A DNA stretch of 64,000 nucleotides from Endozoicomonas sp965198415 (lineage in GTDB: Bacteria > Pseudomonadota > Gammaproteobacteria > Pseudomonadales > Endozoicomonadaceae): positions 434,001 through 498,000 of the forward strand of contig CBDAPN010000029.1 in the NCBI GenBank assembly GCA_965198415.1. The letters run 5' to 3'. Shown piece by piece: positions 8,525 through 17,717 of the stretch. The notes beneath the pieces were generated by a model, which saw nothing but the letters and a program-made list of their open reading frames with translations, had not been told where the DNA came from and searched no databases. Positions within the stretch are counted from its first letter, which is position 1, and each line of letters opens with the position of its first letter. The translations under genes and the position numbers were made by a program.

Positions 8525-9739
8525 ATGCAAGCATTTCAGAGCTTTTCCCTCGCCGTTATCAAGCGGTTTATAGATCATCGTTGCACCGAAAACGCAGCAG
8601 CTCTGACCTATACGACACTATTTGCCGTAGTGCCACTGATGACCGTGACATACAGTATTTTGTCTGCTGTACCGAGCCTGCAAAATGTGGGTGACTCCAT
8701 TCAAAGCTTTATTTTTAATAGTTTTGTGCCTTCCACCGGGGAGGTGGTTCAACATTATCTGAGGGATTTTTCCCAGCAGGCGCGTAAATTAACCGGCATC
8801 GGTATTGCTTTTTTGCTGATTACATCGTTTCTGATGTTGCGAACTATTGACAAAGCGTTGAACAGCATCTGGCAAGTGTCGCATATTCGCCGGGGGATGT
8901 CGGGTTTCCTGTTGTATTGGGCTATTTTAACACTCGGCCCGGTACTGTTAAGCGCTGGTTTTTTGATTACCTCTTATCTGGCGTCATTAAAGTTTGTAAC
9001 AGATACCTCCGCCTTTCTCGGCTCAGAACAGTGGTTTCTGCGCCTAATGCCAGTGTTGCTAAGCATCAGCGTATTGACGTTACTTTATATGGCAGTTCCT
9101 AACCGTAAAGTTCTGTTTTGGCACGCACTGACCGGTGCTGTGGTGGTGGCGATTCTGGTGGAGTTGGCCAAACTTGGTTTTACATTTTTTATTACACTGT
9201 CGCCTACTTACCACCTAATTTACGGCGCATTTGCAGCGGCTCCGCTGTTTCTGCTCTGGGTCTACTTGAGTTGGCTAATGGTGTTGTTTGGTGCAGTTCT
9301 GGTGCGCTCCATTGATCTCTTTGGCAAGCAGGTTAAAGGTGAGCAACCTCACCCTTTGATTTCCATATTGTTGGTTCTAAAACAACTGCAGGAGCGTTTT
9401 GAGAACGGTCAGGGATTAGGCTTTGCCGATCTGCAAAAGAGTAATCTGCCCATCTCTCTTGACGACTGGGAAAGCCACACTGCACGGTTGCTAGGTATGG
9501 GGCTGATTGGCAAAAATGCTGCCGGTCAGTGGATTCTGGTTCGTGATCTGCGTCAGATCAATCTTTATCATTTCTCAACACAAATGCCCTGGCCTCTGCC
9601 ACAAGATGAGCAGTTGCAAAACATTCTGCTGCCTGATGGTGCCACCTGGTTATCAGACCTGATTGAGCGTATCCGACAAGTAAACGATGTAAGGCTTTCA
9701 TCCCTGAACTGTTCTCTGGATCAGTTATTGTCAAAATAG
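8525..9739 (+). CDS. yihY: YihY/BrkB family inner membrane protein
   Basis: Polytopic inner membrane protein of 404 residues with the YihY/virulence factor BrkB domain. It has an N-terminal helix after FIDHRCTENAAALTYTTLFA, about five more membrane helices up to residue 270, and a soluble C-terminal domain of about 130 residues. The family was once called RNase BN, which proved wrong. Its function is unsettled, possibly transport or envelope integrity. I start it at the ATG at 8525 after AGGTAGG, not at the in-frame codon 72 bases earlier. The C-terminal extension is seen in gammaproteobacterial members. Confidence 0.9.
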   Translation: MQAFQSFSLAVIKRFIDHRCTENAAALTYTTLFAVVPLMTVTYSILSAVPSLQNVGDSIQSFIFNSFVPSTGEVVQHYLRDFSQQARKLTGIGIAFLLITSFLMLRTIDKALNSIWQVSHIRRGMSGFLLYWAILTLGPVLLSAGFLITSYLASLKFVTDTSAFLGSEQWFLRLMPVLLSISVLTLLYMAVPNRKVLFWHALTGAVVVAILVELAKLGFTFFITLSPTYHLIYGAFAAAPLFLLWVYLSWLMVLFGAVLVRSIDLFGKQVKGEQPHPLISILLVLKQLQERFENGQGLGFADLQKSNLPISLDDWESHTARLLGMGLIGKNAAGQWILVRDLRQINLYHFSTQMPWPLPQDEQLQNILLPDGATWLSDLIERIRQVNDVRLSSLNCSLDQLLSK

Positions 9740-9867
9740 CTATTTTTTAACTGGTCTTGCATCGCTATAGCCACCTTTTCAGACCTTGATCAGGTGTCTT
9801 CTATCACCAATACTGAACTTTGATTATTTGGAATTTTTGTAGTGCGTTAGTCAAAAGGGGAAAGACA

Positions 9868-10323
9868 GTGGGGATAACAAAAAGAAAATCGTTAACCTTG
9901 GCTTTTATCTTGTCGTGCATGCTGACTGCCTGCAGTCAACCGATGGATTTAACCGATTTACATGGCAACTCTGTTACGCTGACCAGCCCTCAATGGCAGG
10001 TAGTGAATTTTTGGGCCAGCTGGTGCGAACCCTGCCGGGAAGAGATTCCTGAGCTGAATGCGCTGGCTGCTGGCGGCAAAGTGCGGGTGTTGGGCGTTGA
10101 TTTTGATAACAGTCAGGGGACGTCTTTAGCCGACAAGGCCAGTGCAATGGATATTCGTTTTACCGTGTTGCAGCAGTCGCCACTACCGGCACTCGGGGCA
10201 CCAGCTCCTCAGGTTTTGCCGGCAACTTATATCCTTAACCCTAAGGGTAAGGTGGTCGAGAAACTGTTTGGCCCGCAGACCAAAGAGGGCCTTGAGCAGC
10301 GAATTCACCAATTAAGTCAATGA
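9868..10323 (+). CDS. TlpA-like thioredoxin lipoprotein
   Basis: Envelope thiol-disulfide protein of 151 residues. A GTG start at 9868 after AGGGGA gives a lipoprotein signal ending LTAC. The redoxin domain follows, with the active site W-A-S-W-C-E-P-C-R and the cis-proline region near QVLPATYIL. It probably works in the periplasm, tethered to a membrane, as a disulfide reductase, for example in cytochrome c maturation or thiol repair. It sits between yihY and acyP, an arrangement I recall from Pseudomonas. Confidence 0.88.
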   Translation: MGITKRKSLTLAFILSCMLTACSQPMDLTDLHGNSVTLTSPQWQVVNFWASWCEPCREEIPELNALAAGGKVRVLGVDFDNSQGTSLADKASAMDIRFTVLQQSPLPALGAPAPQVLPATYILNPKGKVVEKLFGPQTKEGLEQRIHQLSQ

Positions 10324-10348
10324 GTTTTGCCACTGAAAGAGTCCTTCC

Positions 10349-10621
10349 ATGGGTGATATTTGTAAAAAAGCGTTCGTTACAGGCCGGGTGCAAGGCGTAT
10401 GGTTTCGCGGTTCCACTCAGGATCAAGCCCGTCGCTTGGGTGTTGTTGGCTGGGCGAAAAATTTACCGGATGGTCGGGTGGAGGTGTTAATGTGCGGGTC
10501 GCAAAAATCAGTAGCAACCCTAGAGCAGTGGCTACATAAAGGGCCGCCACTGGCTCGGGTTAAAAGTGTTGCCACTAAGGAAGTGCCAATGCAGCACTTT
10601 GACACTTTTGTTACTGGTTAA
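10349..10621 (+). CDS. acyP: Acylphosphatase
   Basis: A 90-residue enzyme hydrolysing the carboxyl-phosphate bond of acyl phosphates. The family signatures are complete: GRVQGVWFRG with catalytic Arg20, and GWAKNLPDGRVEV with catalytic Asn38. Length and fold match the cytosolic acylphosphatase family. Its stop codon overlaps the stop of the convergent lytic transglycosylase gene by 4 bases, leaving no room for a separate terminator. Confidence 0.95.
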   Translation: MGDICKKAFVTGRVQGVWFRGSTQDQARRLGVVGWAKNLPDGRVEVLMCGSQKSVATLEQWLHKGPPLARVKSVATKEVPMQHFDTFVTG

Positions 10622-11238
10622 TCAACTTCCCAGTGTCGTTCAAGGTTGTTATACACCCTTCTGGGATACCAGGTTTTACCAAGACTGCCGTTGTATCGGG
10701 CCAGTGCTCGGGTGAGGTTCCCTTTTTCCTTTTCCAGGTAGTGATTGAGGATGGTGACGCCGTAACGAATGTTGGTTTGCAAATTCATTAGGTTGTCTTG
10801 TTTATCACCAATCACGAGCTTCCAAAAGGGCATGATCTGCATTAGACCAAGGGCTCCGGCGGAGGAAATAGCGTATTGATCAAAGGTGGACTCAGTGTGA
10901 ATCAGGGCCAGAACCAGCTCCGGAGGAAGGTTGACGCTGGTCGCTTCCTGATGCACTAGCCACAGAAGTTCAAAACGCACTTCCGGGTCTTTGATATATT
11001 TTGCCAGCCGCGTGGACATGTCCATCAGCCAGACTTGGGTTTCGAAGTCTTTGCTGGGGTTGTCCAGTGTTTTATCGAGCACATCAAGAGCCGGATGGGT
11101 GGGCTGAGACCAGCCTGATGGTGACATCAGGCCAATAAAAATCCCCAAAGCACAAGGGGCGGCTTTGAGGAATATGTTCAGGCTTTTAAGTCCTGATACG
11201 ATTTTTGAGTAAGTCGACGATTTCACTGAGCTGAACAT
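10618..11238 (-). CDS. Lytic murein transglycosylase (SLT domain)
   Basis: Periplasmic peptidoglycan-cleaving enzyme of about 206 residues with the Slt70-like catalytic domain. The catalytic glutamate lies in ALIHTESTFD, followed by the SSAGALGLMQIMP motif, and ALARYNGS marks the C-terminal half. An N-terminal hydrophobic stretch (ALGIFIGLMSPSGWSQ) would serve as signal peptide. The frame extends upstream inside proS. The ATG at 11238, about 50 bases inside the proS 3' end, is the most plausible start and implies translational coupling to proS. Confidence 0.85.
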   Translation of the reverse strand: MFSSVKSSTYSKIVSGLKSLNIFLKAAPCALGIFIGLMSPSGWSQPTHPALDVLDKTLDNPSKDFETQVWLMDMSTRLAKYIKDPEVRFELLWLVHQEATSVNLPPELVLALIHTESTFDQYAISSAGALGLMQIMPFWKLVIGDKQDNLMNLQTNIRYGVTILNHYLEKEKGNLTRALARYNGSLGKTWYPRRVYNNLERHWEVD

Positions 11239-12904
11239 CTTCTTTATCTTTAGCGGTTCGATGTTTGTACTCCACCATGGCGTCGGCCAGCCCGCGATCG
11301 CTAAGCACAACACGATGAGGAATTCCGATAAGCTCTGTATCGGCAAATTTTACGCCGGGACTAGCTTTTCTGTCGTCCATCAACACTTCATAGCCCGCTG
11401 AGGTCAATTCCTGATAGAGTTTTTCCGCCGCCTCACGGACCACTGCGGATTTTTCAACCTTCAGGGGGATTAGGGCGATCTGAAATGGCGCAATGGTTTC
11501 TGGCCAGATGATACCCCGTTCATCGTAGTTCTGCTCAATGGAGGCCGCAACAATTCTTGAAACACCAATGCCGTAACAACCCATAGACAGCGATACGCTT
11601 TTGCCGTTTTCCCCCAGAACGGTCGCTTTCATGGCGTCACTGTACTTAGAGCCAAGCTGGAAGATATGCCCCACTTCTATGCCCCGTTTGATAAACAGCT
11701 GGCCTTTACCACAGGGGCTTGGGTCGCCTTCTCTGATATTGCGCAGGTCTTCAATTCGGGTGAAGGTGCAGTCACGATCCCAGTTGATACCGAAGTAGTG
11801 TTTGTCTTCGATGTTGGCGCCAGCGGCAAAGTCGGCCATTTTCGCTACGGTGCGATCAACGATGACCGCAATGGGGCAGTTAACAGGTCCAAGAGAGCCG
11901 GCACCGGTTCCCATGATGGTGTTGAGCTCTTCGTCCGTGGCGAAACGCAAGGGGGTGGCAACATCCGCCAGATTTTCAGCTTTGACTTCATTCAGCTCAT
12001 GATCGCCTCGAACCAGCAGCGCGATGAAGTCATGCTCTGCTTCTTCTGCTGCGGCCACAATCAGGGTTTTGATGGTTTTTTCGATGGGAAGTTCGAACTG
12101 CTGCACCAATTGATCGATGGTTTTGGCGTTGGGGGTATCCACCAAGGTCATTTCTGCTGTGGGTGACGGGCGATCACCGGCGGGCGCTAAGGCTTCGGCT
12201 TTTTCGATGTTAGCGGCGTAATCGCTCTGATCGCTGAAGGCGATAGCATCTTCACCGGACTCAGCCAGCACGTGGAATTCCTGCGAGCCGGTGCCGCCAA
12301 TGGCGCCACTGTCGGCTTGTACGGCGCGATAATCAAGCCCCAGACGATCAAATATTCGACAATAGGTGTCGTGCATATTATGGAACTCAGCCTTCAGGCA
12401 CTGTGGCGTGGCGTGAAAGGAGTAGGCATCTTTCATTAGGAATTCACGCCCACGCAGCAGACCAAAGCGTGGACGGCGTTCGTCGCGAAATTTAGTTTGA
12501 ATCTGGTACAGGTTTATAGGCAGCTGTTTGTAGCTGTTCAGTTCGTTGCGGGCGATGTCGGTGATGACCTCTTCATGGGTAGGGCCGATGACAAAATCAC
12601 GACCGTGACGGTCGTGCAGGCGCAGAAGTTCATCACCGTACTCTTCCCACCGACCACTCTCCTGCCAGAGCTCCGCTGGTTGAACGGCGGGCATCAAGGT
12701 TTCCAGTGCTCCGGCGCGGTTCATTTCTTCACGAACAATCGTTTCTACTTTTTTCAGGACTTTCAGACCCAATGGCAGCCAGGTATAAAGGCCAGACGCC
12801 AGTTTGCGGATCATACCCGCGCGCAGCAGTAGCTGGTGGCTGACCACTACGGCGTCGGCGGGTGTCTCCTTCAGGGTGGGAATCAGATACTGACTGGTTC
12901 TCAT
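11186..12904 (-). CDS. proS: Prolyl-tRNA synthetase
   Basis: Class II aminoacyl-tRNA synthetase charging tRNA-Pro, 572 residues, the bacterial (ProS type 1) length. The N-terminal MRTSQYLIPTLKETPADA, the motif 2 region with FRDERRPRFGLLRGREF, and a central YbaK-like editing insertion (about residues 220-400) are all present. Motif 3 lies in MGCYGIGVSRIVAASIEQ, and the anticodon-binding domain is at the C-terminus. The downstream transglycosylase gene overlaps its end. A homopolymeric A-run precedes the ATG and the ribosome site is weak. Confidence 0.97.
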   Translation of the reverse strand: MRTSQYLIPTLKETPADAVVVSHQLLLRAGMIRKLASGLYTWLPLGLKVLKKVETIVREEMNRAGALETLMPAVQPAELWQESGRWEEYGDELLRLHDRHGRDFVIGPTHEEVITDIARNELNSYKQLPINLYQIQTKFRDERRPRFGLLRGREFLMKDAYSFHATPQCLKAEFHNMHDTYCRIFDRLGLDYRAVQADSGAIGGTGSQEFHVLAESGEDAIAFSDQSDYAANIEKAEALAPAGDRPSPTAEMTLVDTPNAKTIDQLVQQFELPIEKTIKTLIVAAAEEAEHDFIALLVRGDHELNEVKAENLADVATPLRFATDEELNTIMGTGAGSLGPVNCPIAVIVDRTVAKMADFAAGANIEDKHYFGINWDRDCTFTRIEDLRNIREGDPSPCGKGQLFIKRGIEVGHIFQLGSKYSDAMKATVLGENGKSVSLSMGCYGIGVSRIVAASIEQNYDERGIIWPETIAPFQIALIPLKVEKSAVVREAAEKLYQELTSAGYEVLMDDRKASPGVKFADTELIGIPHRVVLSDRGLADAMVEYKHRTAKDKEDVQLSEIVDLLKNRIRT

Positions 12905-13067
12905 ACTTTTTTTACCGGGCTGTTCAATAAACTCATAATTGTTGGCATCATTTTAAGGCCAATCAGTTATTATACCAACCACTATTGCAAAGTCTTCCTG
13001 TTCTTATGAGCTTTATCAGTATCTGACTCTACAGTGAGTTTTTTATAAATTGTGCATGGGGTGTGTA

Positions 13068-13517
13068 GTGAACGAGTTTGAGTTGAACGACCAGCTGGCA
13101 ACTGATTGTGTGGTGATTGGAGACTTTCCGCTGTGTCGTCTTTTACTAATGAACGATAGCCAGTATCCATGGTGTATTTTGGTACCCCGTGTTGTAGGGG
13201 TTGAGGAAATTTATGAGCTCAATGAAGAGGCTCAGCAACAACTGCTGTTGGAGTCTTCATTTTTATCCGAGCTGCTGCAGGTGTTGTTCTCGGCTGAAAA
13301 AATGAACGTCGCCGCCCTTGGCAACGTAGTCAGGCAACTGCATGTTCATCATGTTGTGCGCTACCGCCACGATGCAGCCTGGCCAGCACCAGTATGGGGG
13401 AAACAGCCAGCAATAACCTACACGCCTGATGAGCTTGAAGTGATCTTGGCTAAGCTGAAAAACGCCCTCAAAGGGGTGGGCTCGTTTGCATGGGCGGACG
13501 CTTTTAACTCGGAGTAA
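13068..13517 (+). CDS. HIT-domain protein
   Basis: A histidine-triad nucleotide-binding family protein of about 149 residues. The HIT motif appears as QLHVHHVVRYRHDAAWP, a degenerate H-x-H-x-H as in the proteobacterial subgroup near slyX. The conserved N-terminal pattern DCVVIGDFPLCRLLLMNDSQYPWCILVPR is intact. HIT proteins hydrolyse or transfer nucleotide phosphoramidates; the substrate of this group is unknown. The GTG at 13068 matches the usual N-terminus; an ATG 12 bases upstream is the alternative. slyX follows. Confidence 0.85.
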   Translation: MNEFELNDQLATDCVVIGDFPLCRLLLMNDSQYPWCILVPRVVGVEEIYELNEEAQQQLLLESSFLSELLQVLFSAEKMNVAALGNVVRQLHVHHVVRYRHDAAWPAPVWGKQPAITYTPDELEVILAKLKNALKGVGSFAWADAFNSE

Positions 13518-13622
13518 TCCAAAGCTTAAGAAAGCCAAAGCCGTGCGGTCGATGGCTATTGCTGCTTTAATACTATAGGTTCAGCGAATGAAGCTGGTTG
13601 GCGATCTGTGGGAGTGTAAGTC

Positions 13623-13823
13623 ATGCAAAACGAGCTGCTTGAGCTACAAACGCAGTTGAGTTATCAGGAAGATACGATTGCTCAATTGAATGAAGTGGTT
13701 ACCCGACAACAGCGGGAAATTGAGCGTTTAACGGAGGCCTTTGCACAGTTAAAACGACAGTTTGAAGAGATGGTAACCGAGCAGCTAGAGGGGCAGGAGG
13801 AGGCGCCACCGCCGCACTACTGA
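13623..13823 (+). CDS. slyX: SlyX family protein
   Basis: A 66-residue coiled-coil protein. It begins MQNELLELQTQLSYQEDTIA, continues as an uninterrupted heptad helix to about residue 50, and ends in the family's hallmark PPPHY tail. Its function is unknown in spite of the name. It follows the HIT gene with a GGGAG ribosome site and is closed by a strong hairpin, so the two are probably one operon. Confidence 0.95.
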   Translation: MQNELLELQTQLSYQEDTIAQLNEVVTRQQREIERLTEAFAQLKRQFEEMVTEQLEGQEEAPPPHY

Positions 13824-13830
13824 AGCGCCC

Positions 13831-13866
13831 CAGACCGGAGACTTTCAGCTCCGGTCTGTTATTTTC
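13831..13866. terminator. Bidirectional terminator between slyX and the cold-shock gene
   Basis: CAGACCGGAG (13831-13840) pairs perfectly with CTCCGGTCTG (13849-13858), followed by TTATTTT. It lies between two convergent genes and can serve both. Confidence 0.85.
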
Positions 13867-13873
13867 ACACAAT

Positions 13874-14470
13874 TCAGATAACGTCTTCAGCCTGCATCCC
13901 TTTGTCTTTTTCTACCACAACAAATTCAACGCGCTGCCCCTCGTGGAGGGTGCGATGCCCATCGCCACGTATGGCGCGGTAATGCACGAAAACATCATCC
14001 CCGGCGTCACGGGTGATAAAACCAAACCCTTTGGTGACATTAAACCATTTCACCGTACCCATTTCCCGGGCTGACGAGTGAACAAACTTTGGTTTGGCAG
14101 CGAATAAAACGCCCATGTTAGCGTAAACATAAATTAGTGTGCCGACGATCAGGGTATATAATACCAAGTGCGAAAGCGGCTGACCGGCGATCTGAAGTGT
14201 CGGGTCGAACACCCCGGCCACTGCACCAAGAAGCCCCACTAGCAAAAAAGACGATCCTGCCACCAAAGCTACTCTGTTTTTATCAGTACGCACATTGATG
14301 TTAGCCTGTGCCATCAGATTCACTAGAGCTGCTGCAGTCAGAACCGCTACCACCGAACTGCTCAAGCTGACAGAAATCGCTGTCAGCTGAATAACATCAG
14401 TGACACTGACCAGTGTGAAAAGAAGAGCCAAAAGGCCAGATATGAGGTGAATGAGTTTTAAGTATTTCAA
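13874..14470 (-). CDS. Membrane-anchored cold-shock domain protein
   Basis: A 198-residue fusion. The N-terminal 120 residues form about four hydrophobic helices (roughly 5-25, 33-53, 67-87 and 98-118). The C-terminal 65 residues are a CspA-type cold-shock domain beginning MGTVKWFNVTKGFGFI, with RNP1 (KGFGFI) and RNP2 (VFVHY) intact. The nucleic-acid-binding domain would face the cytoplasm while tethered to the inner membrane. Such fusions occur near slyX/proS in pseudomonads as I recall, but their role is undefined. Confidence 0.88.
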   Translation of the reverse strand: MKYLKLIHLISGLLALLFTLVSVTDVIQLTAISVSLSSSVVAVLTAAALVNLMAQANINVRTDKNRVALVAGSSFLLVGLLGAVAGVFDPTLQIAGQPLSHLVLYTLIVGTLIYVYANMGVLFAAKPKFVHSSAREMGTVKWFNVTKGFGFITRDAGDDVFVHYRAIRGDGHRTLHEGQRVEFVVVEKDKGMQAEDVI

Positions 14471-15241
14471 GACCTGTTCCCTGTATTTGTTATCAACGAA
14501 TTTTAATGGAACTTATGGAACAAACGGTTTCCAATATCAAAGGATAATGTAACGTTATGACAATTTTTTCTCAATTCTTAATCAGATTTTTATCGATTTT
14601 TTATCGCTGCTTTTATGGAGTACTGCCCACGAGTTTTCCAGGCCCATAATTTTTTTCTTTAAATTCTCTTAACTAAATGATCTTTCTTGATTTTTTGCCA
14701 GTCAATTGTTCTAACCTGAAAACATTTCAGCCACTAACAAGGCTCTGCATGAGTTGATTACCCCTGTTTTTTTCGGATTAATCTTTGCAAAAAAAGTGCT
14801 CGACGCAGAAAAACGCTGATATTATAGTGTCCTTCAGTACCTTAAATATGCATGGCTAATCACTTATAACGGGTCGCCGCTGTTTTTTACCAAAAGGCTG
14901 TACTCGTTAAGTGGAAGTTGCCGGTAGTAATGCATATCTCATGGATGTGCAGTTTGGCTAAAATGCCAACTGCCCGGCAAGGTATCTATTGTGCCTGATG
15001 CAGTGGCAGATAGTGCATGATGTACGACGGCTTCGCTTAGAGGTCATCTGAAAAGTCTATGGGGAGCGCTGTTGTGGTCAATGGAAGATAAAAATCGTTT
15101 TTGCCAAGCGTTAGAGTTTCTACATAACGAATAAAAGCGATCTTTTTGACCGATTTACCGCAGTAGCCACATTGCTTTTCAGATGGCGCTCATATAAAGC
15201 GCTGCTGAGCAAAGGGAATTTTCATCAGGAGAGTGATGACT
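14471..15241. other. 770-base intergenic region upstream of the HU-like gene
   Basis: No protein-like open frame, tRNA or known RNA fold was recognised. A CTCGAC/TATTAT pair (14799-14804 and 14820-14825, 15-base spacer) could be a weak sigma-70 promoter. A TTGGC/GCCAA inverted repeat lies near 14953. The length suggests a long leader, a small RNA or decayed sequence. Confidence 0.4.
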
Positions 15242-15583
15242 ATGGCTGCTAAAAAAGCATCCGCAATCAAGGAAAAATACAGCAAAACACAGATGCTGGC
15301 CGAGATTGCAGAAAACACCGGATTAAGCCGGAAACAAGTCAGTGCAGTAATGGATGAACTGAACGTTCTGGTTGAGCGTCATATTAAAAAGCGAGGCTGT
15401 GGGGAGTTTACTCTGCCTGGGCTGTTAAAAATTGTGACGAAGAAAAAACCTGCCCAAAAGGCAAAAAAAGGCGTACCCAATCCGTTCAAGCCTGGTGAGT
15501 TAATGGATGTTGCTGCAAAGCCCGCATCCATTCAGGTTAAGATCAGGCCGCTGAAAAAATTAAAAGAGTTTGCCGGCTCTTAA
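15242..15583 (+). CDS. HU/IHF-family DNA-binding protein
   Basis: A 113-residue member of the histone-like HU/IHF family. The helical N-terminal half (KTQMLAEIAENTGLSRKQVSAVMDEL) is followed by the beta-arm region GCGEFTLPGLLKIVTKKKP. It then has an unusual Lys/Pro-rich arm (AQKAKKGVPNPFKPGELMDVAAKPAS) instead of the standard HU arm with its R-N-P tip. It probably bends or coats DNA in the nucleoid. The ATG at 15242 sits 8 bases from AGGAGA; GTG and ATG codons just upstream overlap that site. A strong terminator follows. Confidence 0.9.
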   Translation: MAAKKASAIKEKYSKTQMLAEIAENTGLSRKQVSAVMDELNVLVERHIKKRGCGEFTLPGLLKIVTKKKPAQKAKKGVPNPFKPGELMDVAAKPASIQVKIRPLKKLKEFAGS

Positions 15584-15618
15584 AGCAAACGCAAAACACA
15601 TCATTAAAGAAAAAAAAC

Positions 15619-15645
15619 AAAGGGACGATAACGTCCCTTTTTTTT
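15619..15645 (+). terminator. Terminator of the HU-like gene
   Basis: AAAGGGACG (15619-15627) and CGTCCCTTT (15632-15640) form a perfect stem with a 4-base loop, followed by a T-run. A canonical rho-independent terminator. Confidence 0.93.
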
Positions 15646-15787
15646 GTTGCAATTTGATCTGGGTTATAGAAAGATAATCTTTCGTTGTGATATGGACGTC
15701 TATCACCAAGGGGAACCGCTTCAGTCGGTTGGTGATAATCGCAACAGCTTTAAAACAAGCCAACACACACAGGGAGCACCCCAAATA

Positions 15788-16990
15788 ATGAAAACCCTCG
15801 CTAAAAGCGTATTGGGTCTAGCCATCTTAGCCGCAAATTCTACCCATGCTGCTGAAGTAATGACAATGGACCCAAGTTTGACGTTTACCTATAAAAACTA
15901 CTACTTCCATTCTGATTCCGACAATTCAAAAAAACACGACTGGTCGCATGCGGTCTTGGCCGATTTTGACTCCGGTTATGTAAACGACTTGCTGGGCGTT
16001 GTTGTGACTGCCGGTTACGCTGGCGGTTTGGATCATGACCGGCTATTCGAAAATGTACCGCAAAAAGGAACCAGTGACGATGGTGATACCATCTCCGGTT
16101 TCCAGCAAGCATATTTAAAAACCAAAAGTATGTTCAGCGGTGTCGATTTTATTGGCACTGCCGGGGTTAAAAAACGTGAAACACAAACGTATTCTGATTC
16201 CGATTCGCGTATTTTGGCTGCGAGCTCAACCGGTTTTGACCTCTCTTTTGGTTTTGAAGGGGCTGAGCTTTACTACACCGAGATTTACGGCGTCAGTGAT
16301 CGAACCGCATCAACCCTGAATAAGTCTATCGATAAAAACCTGAAGATCATCGGAGCTAATTACGGTCTCGAAGGTCTTGAGCTAGCGGCTGAATATGGCA
16401 AAGTAGAAGACGGTGTTAAACAAACGTTTCTCAAAGCTGCGTACGGATTGATATTGGACGACATCAGCACGGTGGACTTTGACGTTCGTTACGGCAAGGT
16501 AAAAAGCGACGCTGGCAGTGACTACAGAGCAAGCTACTACAACCTCAATACAAACTACACCTACGACAACGCCTATTTAGGGCTCGGTTACAACAAAACC
16601 AAAGACGGAAATTACGATCCCGATTACGGCATTGGTGCTAATAACGACCTATTCAACTCAAGCCTTGATCAGTGGGAAAAATACGCCCGAGAGGGTGAAA
16701 AAGCCTACATTATCAGCGGCGGTTATAATTTTGCCGATCAGGGTCTGGCTGGTTTGGATTGGGATTTATGGTTTGCTAAGGGTGATGATGCGAAAAACGT
16801 TGATAATTTCAAACGCCGTGAATACGGCAGCATGATCTCTTACGACTTTGATGCCGAACTTGATGGGCTTACTATTGCTTGGCTGTATGTTAACTATCGG
16901 GCGGATGGAATCAAAACGGATAGCTGGAATGATCTCTATGATGAAGACGTAAATCGCCTTTATCTCTCCTACTCCTTTAAAGCGTTCTAA
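15788..16990 (+). CDS. OprD-like outer membrane porin
   Basis: Outer membrane beta-barrel of 400 residues. A clear signal peptide (MKTLAKSVLGLAILAANSTHA) is followed by alternating amphipathic strands rich in Tyr, Asp and Gly, and the chain ends in LYLSYSFKAF with the C-terminal Phe typical of barrels. Features such as DSGYVNDLLGVVVTAGYAGGLD resemble the OprD family of specific porins. The position between the slyX region and aspS matches oprD in Pseudomonas, as I recall. The solute (amino acids, peptides, sugars) cannot be told. Start chosen at the ATG after AGGGAGCA. Confidence 0.85.
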   Translation: MKTLAKSVLGLAILAANSTHAAEVMTMDPSLTFTYKNYYFHSDSDNSKKHDWSHAVLADFDSGYVNDLLGVVVTAGYAGGLDHDRLFENVPQKGTSDDGDTISGFQQAYLKTKSMFSGVDFIGTAGVKKRETQTYSDSDSRILAASSTGFDLSFGFEGAELYYTEIYGVSDRTASTLNKSIDKNLKIIGANYGLEGLELAAEYGKVEDGVKQTFLKAAYGLILDDISTVDFDVRYGKVKSDAGSDYRASYYNLNTNYTYDNAYLGLGYNKTKDGNYDPDYGIGANNDLFNSSLDQWEKYAREGEKAYIISGGYNFADQGLAGLDWDLWFAKGDDAKNVDNFKRREYGSMISYDFDAELDGLTIAWLYVNYRADGIKTDSWNDLYDEDVNRLYLSYSFKAF

Positions 16991-17004
16991 AACATTCACC
17001 CAGT

Positions 17005-17030
17005 AAAAGAGGGCAACAGCCCTCTTTTAT
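17005..17030 (+). terminator. Terminator of the porin gene
   Basis: AAAAGAGGG (17005-17013) pairs with CCCTCTTTT (17020-17028) over a 6-base loop and ends in a T-rich tail. Confidence 0.9.
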
Positions 17031-17220
17031 TTAGTTGTACAAAACCTTCTTCCAAAAATAACCACCCTTAAAATTGACGTAACGTAAACCTTTGTTCTCC
17101 TGTTTTTTAACCCTTCCTGAATCCCATTTTATTTTTTGACACGAAATAATAAATAATCGTGATAACTGCTTATAATTAATTAATATCTAAATCTTTTTAT
17201 CAGGGATGAGGTTAAAAAAT

Positions 17221-17697
17221 ATGGAAAACAGTACCGGGCAAACAGCATCTACCGCCCAATGGCTTAATTATCTTGCCAAAGGCGGAACGGTGAAAGCCTT
17301 GCGAAACATCGATCAGGCGCAGCTCAATACGGTGTATAGCGTGGCTTATTCCCGCTTCAACGCCGGCCAATACGAAGACGCATTGATGATGTTTCGTCAT
17401 CTTTGCCTGCTTGATCACTCCCAATACGCCTACTTTTTGGGCTTAGGTTTGGCGCAGTTTGCCCTCTCCCAGTTTAACCTTGCCGCTGCAACCCTTGCCC
17501 ATGCCGCAAAGCTTGACAGCAGCCAGCCAGAGGCTTCGTTAATCATGGGGAAATGCTTCATAGAACTTGAGCGCTGGTCTCTGGCAGAAAGTGCTTTATC
17601 AGAAGCCCTCACCCGGGCGGCTAGCTCAGATCGCTGGCAACGTGAAGAACAGGATTCCCAACAATTATTAACCCAAGTCAGGCTCAAGCTTAACTAA
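17221..17697 (+). CDS. SycD/LcrH-type class II T3SS chaperone (TPR protein)
   Basis: A 158-residue all-helical protein with three tetratricopeptide-like repeats: YSVAYSRFNAGQYEDALMMF, FLGLGLAQFALSQFNLAAAT and MGKCFIELERWSLAESALSE. Length, repeat number and the Y-E-D-A-x-x-x-F-R-x-L-C-x-L-D motif fit the SycD/LcrH/IpgC family, which holds T3SS translocators in the cytoplasm before export. The gene lies 20 bases upstream of a large coiled-coil protein, as expected for a chaperone-substrate pair. No T3SS apparatus gene is present in the window. Start at the ATG at 17221 after GAGG. Confidence 0.8.
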   Translation: MENSTGQTASTAQWLNYLAKGGTVKALRNIDQAQLNTVYSVAYSRFNAGQYEDALMMFRHLCLLDHSQYAYFLGLGLAQFALSQFNLAAATLAHAAKLDSSQPEASLIMGKCFIELERWSLAESALSEALTRAASSDRWQREEQDSQQLLTQVRLKLN

Positions 17698-17717
17698 AAC
17701 CCAGGGAGGGTATTGCT

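Noticed and set aside
11666..12166. 166-codon plus-strand frame inside proS
   Set aside because: Antisense to a fully conserved synthetase, with no ribosome site.
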